From Micromussa lordhowensis (taxonomy: Eukaryota; Cnidaria; Anthozoa; Scleractinia; Lobophylliidae): a stretch of 64,000 bases of DNA. Each line of letters opens with the position of its first letter. Position 1 is the stretch's first letter. The stretch lies in assembly GCA_964020085.1 (NCBI GenBank), contig OZ026604.1:1337501-1401500 (forward strand). Reading direction: 5' to 3'. Of the stretch, positions 56,008 to 64,000 are shown piece after piece. The notes beneath the pieces were generated by a model. It saw only the letters and a list, made by a program, of their open reading frames with translations, did not search any database and had not been told where the DNA came from. A program made the position numbers and the translations under genes.

Positions 56008-58411
56008 TGGGCATTACCGGTTGTGAATTACCCAATGTCAGCTAATGCGAAAACTGACGTGCATTCTGTTGTGCCTCTTGCGTAATGAAGATTTTAATTT
56101 CTATTATTCCTATTTTATTTAAAATAAAATATTGTAACAAATATACTAAAAATATAGAAAGGATATCAAAGAAATATTATATGTGTATTATGGCATATTG
56201 AGTTTGATGCTATAAGATCGAAATGTTATGACTATTAGATTATTATCAATAATATACAGATTTATCAGAATTGTATAATACTTATGTACATAAAATATCC
56301 CCCATATATAACATAATGTTGAGTTCTTGATGGTGAAAAGTCTCTTTATTATTCATACATGCACGTATTTTGAATATACAATATCCTTTTTTTTGCTTGT
56401 GTCATTCAATATTAATTGTGCTGGGCATAAGTGAACTTCAGGTCCAATTTGTGTTGTCTTCAGATGAAGCAAGTTGAATTTTTTTACCAGAAAATATCAC
56501 TGGTATCTTGATAATTTTTTCCTATTTTCCTAGTTCATTGTTACTAGAAGCATATAACTTTATTGTATGCTTTGGATTTTGCAACAAGCCAATCAAAATT
56601 TCTATCAACATTCAACATGAGAGACTATGATATTCTATTTTTAAGGTTTTTCAATGTTAACAATATCTGTATTTTGTCATTTAAAGTATTGTGTCAACCT
56701 GGTAGGAGCTATACTTTTTAGTTATTAACCACACCTAAAAACGTCATAGCGTAAATGTAACTTGTTTTGTTGTGTTTTTTGAATAACTTCATTATCCCTT
56801 AGAAAGGTGCCTAAACAAAGATTCAAACAAGCCATTTATGAATATGCTCTGTATAGAGTTAAAATCAAAATGAAACCAAAAATACTAGAAACTGAATAAT
56901 TCTGTTTTTTATCTCAATGCAGTGGAAAAATAAATGTCAAAATGTTTAAAGGATAATGTTTGTTCTGTTACTTCTTTTGGTAATAATTTTCATGTCTCAC
57001 ATGTGTCCAAGTAACAAATTATGGCAGCCCCAAGACGGGTTTTTACATAATTTACAGTCCTAGCACAAATAATTTACAATTTGCCGTTCACTGCCCCCTT
57101 TTCTTCTTTGTTCTTAAATCATCCCTGTTCCACATCATGTGGAGGTCAGGTTATGGGAGGAAGAAAAGATTTAGTCACAAAATCAGACGAGATATGGTGA
57201 CAAGGCAGCAAGGCATTCTCGTCTCCAGAACCAACTGCCTCTCTTGGCTGGCGGGTCCTTGGCACACTGAGAAAGTAGCTCTGGAGACATGAATATTTGA
57301 TTGGCACTAACACACTTACTAACTTACTTCATCCTTACATCCTCCTCACCCTAAATTCACCCCTGTTACAGGGGTTTCATTAATGGCCATGCACCGGGCA
57401 AATTCGCCTGCCTGGTTGGAACATGAATTTCTTTGAAAGAAATTCAGTTCAAAAGATTTTGCCCAGCTGTGAAAACCAGTTGTCTTCCTGCTGAAAACAT
57501 TAATGAAACTCATCCAATCTGTAAAGGACTGTAGGTGCTGCAATCAAACAGGTTTGGTTTGAGATCAACCAGTGGATAAGTTTGGAGGGGGGAGACACTC
57601 GGCTTCAACTCCCCCTCATCTTCAGGATTCTTCTGTTTATGAAACGTGTTAGTACGCACTGCGGACCTAGCTTTCGCGACTCACTCTTTCTCGATTTAAT
57701 TATTAGGGTGCGTTCCTTTGGGGTGATCTGGATCAGGATCAGTGATCCAAGATCTGTCTGGATCATTTTGCACCAAAGGAACCGACGAATCCGTGGCCAG
57801 AGTGGATTCATCGGTTCCTTTATGCACCATGATCTGAGTGATCTCGGATCACTGATCGGGATATGATCCGGTGTCCCCAAAGCAGCGCACTCTTCATGTG
57901 GTTTGACCGCGAATCGCCAATTTCATAGGTGTTCAAAGCGAAACAAGAATTTTAAATGTATGCAAACAATAGAAACAAATTTAAGTTAAATAGTTAGAAG
58001 CAATCAAGGGCAAATGTTTTATTGTTGTTTGAGTGTTACCGAGGTGATGTTTACTTCGCTACGCAGGATTTTACTCAAAGACCCATGAAATGACGTCACA
58101 ACACAGGTCCCGCGCGACAGAAAAGTCATATTTCTTTGCGTTATTACGGTGGGTTTTGCGTCAGATTTTTGCCGATTTACTTTTAATTCTGGTACAACGA
58201 ACCGATACCTGATACTTCCTGACGAGAAATATTTGTGGTTGCGACGAACTGATTTGGATTTGACTCTGGCTGGTGGGAATTTATCTTGTTTATAAAGTGG
58301 ACTCCAATCGTATCGATCTGTGTGTGGAAGAGTCGTTTCGTGTTATTTGATCTCAGCTAAATGTTTCGGAGTTTGCAACTTTGAGGTTTGATTCTGTGAC
58401 CTCCTATCAAG
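56008..58411. other. EXTL3 3' flank and promoter region of the next gene
   Basis: AT-rich after the stop, with several AATAAA-type signals (for example AAAATAAAATATTG near 56120 and AAAAATAAATG near 56925). No coding sequence is seen. A MITE (57715-57893) sits about 0.5 kb before the next ATG. The GC content rises near 58000-58400, consistent with a promoter/5' UTR. Confidence 0.5.
57715..57893. mobile_element. 179-bp MITE with AGGGTGCGTTCCTTTGGGG ends
   Basis: The left end and the right end (complement AGAGTGCGCTGCTTTGGGG) are imperfect inverted repeats of about 19 bp. Inside, GGATCA/TGATCC units are palindromic and CAAAGGAACCGACGAATCC pairs with GGATTCATCGGTTCCTTT. The end sequence resembles hAT-type non-autonomous elements, but no 8-bp target duplication is clear. 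Confidence 0.78.
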
Positions 58412-61400
58412 ATGAGTGAGACAATATCTTCTAAACTCAAGGAAGACGAACCAAACCCGACCGATTCCATCGCAGAAGAAGGATCGACCGGTCAAGTTCG
58501 TGTTTTGAAGAAAGCAAAGGGAAAAAAGAAGGGCAAAGGGAAAAAGCGTAGAGAATCCATGGAAGAAGAAGCCGACGACGAAGAAGATAGTTCTTCTCGT
58601 AAGAAGAAAGGAAAGAAAAAAGCATCTCCTAAAACGAGTGTTTCTTCCGACATTCAACCAGAAGTTGACGCTACAAGCGAGAGTAAACAGTTGGAGTCTG
58701 CCGTCACTGTGGATGAAACACCGAAAGAGACTGTGATAGAGATTCAGGGAGAAAAGAAGCCAGAGGAACTCGAGGAAATTGTTGTAAAAAAGGAATCGAC
58801 GTTGGTCGAAGGAGACAACGTAATTCTAGGAGAAGGAGGATCCGGCGAGAGTAGCGGAGAAGAGAAGAAAGATCTAGACCAAGGGAAAATCGGCGAAGAA
58901 GAATCGAAAGAGGCTGAGTCCGAAGTGGAAGGCGCTACTGTACGTAGAAGGGCAACTTTATCTGATATAAGAAGTGAGAGTGTCGACAAATTGGACGGTG
59001 AACAGGCTGTGTCTGCAACTGCTGGATCAGAGGTATGAAGTTCTCCTGCTTTATAAAGTTATGTAATGTGTGAACAGTCTTACTCAGTCCGATCGGTGTA
59101 AGACAATCTAAGTTATTTGTGACCTCCTGATATTGCTGCATAAAGAGGTTTGAATTTCAGACAGGGAGTAGTTCATTCACCCCCACCCACATCGACAGCG
59201 GCTCTAAAACTTCTATTTCATAAATGCAACTTAAACTTCAGAAAAAGTAAAGAAACAGTCCGTTTTGTGAACAGGAAAAGTTTAAGCCTTATCATGCACA
59301 GGAAACCTCAGATTTTTTTAAAATAATAAACCATGAAACCATTATGCACATACTGTACTGTACCCACAGAGCTTTAAATTAAAGTAATTTAACACAGGGA
59401 GGGCTTGGGCAATCTCCCTAACCAGAGGTACGTAGGAGTACTTTGTACATGTACTCCCTTGGTTATATTTTCAAAAAAAAAACTACTTCTTGCAATTGAA
59501 CGTTGGGTTTTCATTAACTCCAGGAGCTTGAAGCTGTGAAAGAAGAAGGAAGTGTAGAACAGAAAAACGATGCTACATCAGAGGATAAACAGAGTGCTGA
59601 AGATGAAAAAGACAAAGATACGAAGGAGGACACAAGCATTGTTGGTGACGATGGAACAGCTTCCGAGCAAAACCAACTTGAAGAGAAACTTAATGAAACA
59701 GATGTTGATAAAGGAGAGGAGAAACCTGACGCGGTTGCTATAGAGATGTCTGACAGTGTAGAACATGTTGCTGTACCTATGGAGGACGATGCCAAAAATG
59801 GCGAGGGTGGGGAGGTAGAGGCCAAAACTGAAAGTACAGAGAGTGTGGAGGGAGAAATCAAACCTGAGAGTACCGAGGGAGGGGAGGGTGAGCCTATTCT
59901 TGAAGGAACGTTGCCATTGACTGGTGAGACTGTAGTTACAAATGAAACAGAGACTGGCATGGATTATTCCAAGTATGAGATAGACAATGAGTTGCCGTGG
60001 GCAATGTATCGCTCAATGGACAGTCCTCCCCAGAGGACTCCTGTGGAGGAAGATGAGGACTGGCCAGCATCAGATGATGACGAGGATTATGGTAAGTTGT
60101 TTGACAGCATTCTTTTCCTTTTGGCTTATTTCTGTGTCTGCTAAAATTTGTACATGCAGACTTTTGGCAGTTTTAACAAGAATAAAGATGACTAAATTAA
60201 AAATCTGTTGATTGTCAAATATCTCCTGTCAGGGGCGGATCCATACCGGTTTCCACCGTTTTACGGAAATCGGTCAGATATTTCAGAATTACTCAGAAAC
60301 TCCAAAAAGGGGACTTAAGGAATAAAAAATTCCGTAACATTTCCTAAGGGAACACGGCCCTGGACCCCCCTAGAGGGCACTTGTTGTTTCTGAAATCAGT
60401 CACCATTTATCCTGGATCCGCGTCTGCCTGTTATATTTTATTTGGCGTAATACCCTAAAGGGTACCGCAAAAGCTCCTTTTGAGGCTCAACACCCCAAGA
60501 GGTACCAAATCTTCTTTTGAACCCCAAATGGTATGACAAGCTCCTGTGCCCTTTTTATATGGAAGTCCCCTCCCTCCCCCCCCCCCCCCCCCAATCCAGT
60601 ATGCACTGTCAAGCAAGCCATGGGTTCAAGCAGGTTTTTTTTTCCCTTTTTCTTTTTGACAAGTTCCTCCCAAGAATGAGGACCTTCCAGATCTGGACAT
60701 GCTGATGGGAACACTAGAAGGCGGGGAGTCTGAGCTGGAGACAACTGCTTCACCACCACCCCTTGTACTTCCTGAGGAAAAACATGCCAAACAGCGCCGT
60801 ATTGAGGAACTCAAGCAGGGCCTGGCTAATGAGCCAATCGACCTTTATGATGAAGATTTTGAGAAAAGGATGGAAGAAGAAATTCTCATGATTGGGAATA
60901 TTTCATTAGAGATGGTTCAGGTACAACAGTCTTAATGAAAAATAGTTTTGTCTTGTTCTTGCGGCAGATCTTCAGAACTGGCCACAAGGCTTAGACACAC
61001 TTCTCCTTTTTCTAAATTTTTGGCCAATGTATGTAAACAAAAATCATCTTGCCAATATGCTGTCATCTCACACCCCCTGAATATTGCTGAAGTCCTTATG
61101 CTGTAGAAGATGTGTGAGTCATGTTTGATGTGTGACGCTACACAGTGCAGTAGGGGTGCTTGAGCTGACTGATCTTTCATGGTTACTATGGGTGATTTGA
61201 AGCTAAATTCTCCACACTATCCATGCATAACCAACATACAGGTGATGAGAATTATGGAAATATTGAATCAGGGTTGAACATTGAGGAGTAAGAACAAAGT
61301 TCTGCTTGCACTGTTTGCAAGGCTTATTTTGTTATTTTTGTATCTATTCAGGAGGAAGAGTGTCGTCTGCGGGATGAGCACATCGCGTACCAACAACAAC

Positions 61401-62743
61401 AGGCCAAGGTTCAACGCGAGAGGCAGGAAGACATATTGATGAGAGAAGCTGAAGCTCGGAAAGAAGTTATGAGGGTAATGAGAGAAAAACGCAAGCGTCT
61501 CCAACAGAGAGAGGTAGGCCTGACAAAAACTGAGACTTGTTGAAAGTGCGATAACATCAGATAAGCCCACTGATAAGCCCTGTTAGTCAATATCACATGT
61601 GGTAGATCGGAACTGGTCAGCTGTGAGTGGTAGCATTGTTAGTTTAAGTTATGTCTTGATAGGAATGTGATATACATTGTGAATTGAATGAGTGAAGTGA
61701 AGGAAGTATCACAAATTCCCACAACCTACTGTCTTGTAATGTATATAATACAATGTTTTTTACTGTACTTAGACATGCATGTAGTTTCAAACTTTCCATC
61801 TAGAATTTTTTCTAACTTTTTATAGCATTTTACTGTTAAGTTATATCTGTGGATTTGAAATTCTACTTTTGTTGGAAATTCTAGGATCTTATGATGCAGC
61901 AAGATCGACTGATACAGAACAGGATCCACCGATCATTCCGCAGAGCAGAGGAACAGTTACTTAAAGCACTGACAGCTAGGAAAGGGGAAGTGAAGGTGAG
62001 AGTGCAGCAGGATAATAGCCGACAAAGAGGGCTTGAGTTGACAACTCAATTTGTTTTCGAGTGTTTTGAGTTAAAATTGAGGGGCAAATAAATATGCTGC
62101 AAGTTTAACTTGATTTTAATACCCTGTCCATACTTCACCAGAGGTATTTGAAAATGGAGGTTCACTCTGAAAACACATCAAAATTAATGTTCTCCGTCCA
62201 CACTGTGCCGGAAGAATTAACAAATGCAACCAGGGCTGTCATTAAGGGCCACAGCCGGCAACACCAGTTATGGCTGAGTATCGTTGATGAGACCTTTATG
62301 TTATGGGTGAACTTGCCTGTTCTTGGTGCAATTCACCCACAAAGTAACAGGTTTGTTACAGGTGTGAGGATCAAGGCAATGGGTGACTCAAAACTCAATG
62401 ACAGCCTTGGCAACAATCACCTACCCAATAAAAAAAAAACAATCACCTGCCCAGTTATTTTGGATTTGGGTTTGAGGAAAACTCATTCAGGGAAATCACA
62501 TGATTATTGCGATGCATTGGTTTTCAAACAGCTCCGTTTTCAAAATGTGTTCCATCCACACGCAAACGAAAAGCTGATGTTTTCTGGTTTGAACACCTTT
62601 TTTAAAAAGCTCCACTTTTGTGACAGATTAGTGTGGACTCCGGCATAGTGTGGATGCTGCCTAAAATTTCACTTTATGGTTAATGCGAACTCACCTTATT
62701 TTGAAAGCCTTTGATTAATATATATGGGTTATTGACCAAGTGT

Positions 62744-62776
<33 letters not shown>

Positions 62777-63889
62777 TTTTTTCGTGTTTATGGACCGAGA
62801 CAGAGTCAAGGTCCATAAAAACGCAAAAAAAGAACGAGGCCAATATCAAGCCATCTTGACCGAACAAGCTTGGTCAATAAAGGATTTATATGGCTTTTGG
62901 GGAAATTTTTCTTGCGGGACATGGCGGGTAGTCCTGAGCGGGAAAGATGGCTCCACCTTGCCCGCTTGGGTAGCCAATCACAGTGCAGGATTTGATTCAT
63001 CTTGCCCACTTGCGGAGCTAGCCATATAATAATACCGTTTATCTCCAGGCAATGTATGGAGATTTGATGCTGGCTGATGGCCAGTATGGTGGAAGCAAAG
63101 GACGTCGCTGGAAAGTAGACTGGAACAGAACGCCGCAGCCAATCCAAATCAAGCTCAAGTGTCTACGAGGTGTCAAGGACAAGTTACCAGGTAAAAACAT
63201 GTTTCTGCTGCTGTCTAACATTGACTAACATCTGTTTTCTCCTTATGTACAGTCAGCAGACCTGTAGGTCAGGAGAATTTAGCAATGGTCTCCTAAGATA
63301 AATTCTACCTGTTGATATGTGAGCAAATTCTCTCAACTAGCTCTATAAAAACTGTGTAAGAATTTGTGAGGAGAGTCTTTGTGCATCATGCAATGATTTT
63401 TGTTCTTCCTCCCTTCCTAAGGATATGACTTATGGTTAGTCTGCTCGTCTCCAGATCAAGCGGTCCGGGTTCAAGCCCTGGCTGGGGACATTGTGTTGTG
63501 TTCTTGGGCAAGACACTTCACTCTCACAGTGCCTCTCTCCACCCAGGTGTTTAAATAGGTACCCGTAAATTAAATGCTGGGGGGGGGGGGGGAGGTAACC
63601 CTGCAATGTACTGCCATCCCACCCAGGGAGGAGTAAAGATACTCCTAGTCACTTTATGCCTACAGGAACCAGGATAAGCTCTGGCCTGATGAGCCACTTG
63701 GCAAATGCCGACTTTACCTTTTCCTTACCTACCTCCTTTCCTCAAGGTGGTCGTTACGTTCTTATGGTGTCTCTGTATGATCGTCTCGGAGGACATGTTC
63801 TCAAATGGTCAAATCTAAAAGGTCAGCAGTGGGGTGGGGCGACATTGCCACTTCAACATGACGGAGAGTTCTTTAATATAGAAATCAAG
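58412..63889 (+). CDS. Large acidic coiled-coil protein with C2-like beta segment, 5' seven exons (continues beyond window)
   Basis: Exons 58412-59032, 59524-60091, 60664-60920, 61352-61513, 61885-61995, 63049-63190, 63747-63889 join in one frame to 668 residues and continue to the right. The first two exons encode a low-complexity Lys/Glu-rich region (KKAKGKKKGKGKKRRESMEE). A conserved acidic block follows (YEIDNELPWAMYRSMDSPP, EDWPASDDDEDY). Then come helical/coiled-coil exons (RRIEELKQGLANEPIDLYDE, REKRKRLQQRE, RIHRSFRRAEEQLLKALTAR). The last exons look like the start of a beta-sandwich: PIQIKLKCLRGVKDKLPGGR, YVLMVSLYDRLGGHVLKWS, QQWGGATLPLQHDGEFFNIE. I cannot name it firmly. An OFCC1-like or CC2D2A-like protein are guesses from domain style. 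ATG 58412 is the first in frame and follows a GC-richer 5' region. Confidence 0.8.
60440..60575. repeat. GGTACC-rich dispersed repeat, third copy
   Basis: TACCCTAAAGGGTACCGCAA, GAGGCTCAACACCCCAAGAG and CCCAAATGGTATGACAAGCT match the family at 7790-8390 and 37945-38300. It is followed by a long poly-C run (about 60576-60592). It sits in the intron between exons 2 and 3. Confidence 0.75.
62120..62650. repeat. Dispersed repeat of the GTTTTCAAA/TCCACAC type
   Basis: AGCTCCGTTTTCAAAATGT, TCCACACGCAAACGAAAAGC and GTGTGGAC-type motifs also occur at 10915-11045 and, more weakly, at 46585-46675. The frame seen through it is not supported as coding because the same sequence is repetitive elsewhere and no splice signals join it to the neighbouring exons. 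Confidence 0.65.
62729..62880. mobile_element. 152-bp hairpin MITE
   Basis: TTATTGACCAAG at the left pairs with CTTGGTCAATAA at the right. GGTCAAGATGGCTGGATATT and complement, then GTTCTTTTTTTCGTG and complement, form almost the whole arms around a small loop. It lies in the intron before the exon at 63049. Confidence 0.85.
63430..63722 (+). repeat. tRNA-derived SINE (family 1) near the right edge
   Basis: Head ATGGTTAGTCTGCTCGTCTC with box B GGGTTCAAGCCC, body GGGACATTGTGTTGTGTTCT, a G-run expansion (about 63579-63593), then the tail GATGAGCCACTTGGC to CTTTACC. It ends about 25 bp before the splice acceptor of the exon at 63747. Confidence 0.85.
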
Positions 63890-64000
63890 GTGGGTCTACT
63901 AAAAAATAATGTAGTGTGTTTTAACCCAGGGATGTACATAGATCTTATTAACCAAGCGCGAGGGCCATACTGGGAGAATATCGGCCCGAGGTCTTGACAG

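Noticed and set aside
58744..59960. Serine-rich minus-strand frames
   Set aside because: Antisense shadows of the Glu/Lys-rich exons on the plus strand.
62148..62648. 166-aa plus-strand frame
   Set aside because: Overlaps a dispersed repeat with copies at about 10915-11045. No domain, and it does not splice in frame with the flanking coiled-coil exons.
1..64000. CRISPR arrays, bacterial operons, ribosome binding sites or phage genes
   Set aside because: None seen. Introns, SINEs and metazoan genes show this is eukaryotic nuclear DNA, so repeats here are transposons and microsatellites.

Overview
This is animal nuclear DNA. It has split genes with GT-AG introns, AT-rich intergenic DNA and a dense load of short palindromic transposons, tRNA-derived SINEs and retroelement remains. 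The gene set (lipin, a ZNF395/SLC2A4RG-type C-clamp factor, EXTL3) is metazoan. The repeat style (many MITEs, a Penelope-like GIY-YIG remnant, a Ty3/Gypsy element with short LTRs) fits an anthozoan cnidarian, probably a stony coral. That placement is inference from general look, not from a search.

Layout. (1) 151-13678, +: the 3' 21 coding exons of a lipin phosphatidate phosphatase, entering from the left edge, with introns full of MITEs. (2) 13.7-21.1 kb: intergenic, with one full-length tRNA-derived SINE. (3) 21105-23759, +: a complete five-exon zinc-finger/C-clamp transcription factor. (4) 23.8-31.0 kb: mostly featureless intergenic DNA with a possible relic of a retroviral-type primer-binding site. 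(5) 31583-36198, -: a Ty3/Gypsy retrotransposon with almost identical 156/157-bp LTRs. Its coding region is broken by frameshifts and by two separate inverted duplications, and it sits inside an older element whose inverted ends flank it. (6) 36.2-40.0 kb: nested palindromic MITEs. (7) 40084-40626, -: a small secreted-type cysteine-rich single-pass membrane protein with a PPxY motif. (8) 41.3-42.7 kb: Penelope-like and LINE remnants meeting tail to tail. (9) 43837-46832, -: an inverted, exon-structured copy of only the last three EXTL3 exons. (10) 48316-56007, +: a complete five-exon EXTL3-type exostosin glycosyltransferase. (11) 58412 to the right edge, +: the first seven exons of a large acidic, coiled-coil protein with a conserved beta-rich (C2-like) segment, not firmly named.

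Exon models were assembled by hand from reading frame and splice sites. Each sums to a multiple of three (lipin 1908 nt, zinc-finger gene 1377 nt, EXTL3 2661 nt, right-edge gene 2004 nt so far), which supports the chosen boundaries. The genes are unrelated in pathway (lipid synthesis, transcription, heparan sulfate synthesis) and nothing suggests co-regulation. The most unusual items are the truncated inverted EXTL3 copy with exactly preserved exon lengths and splice sites but no DDD-motif exon, and the two fold-back duplications inside the young Gypsy element.
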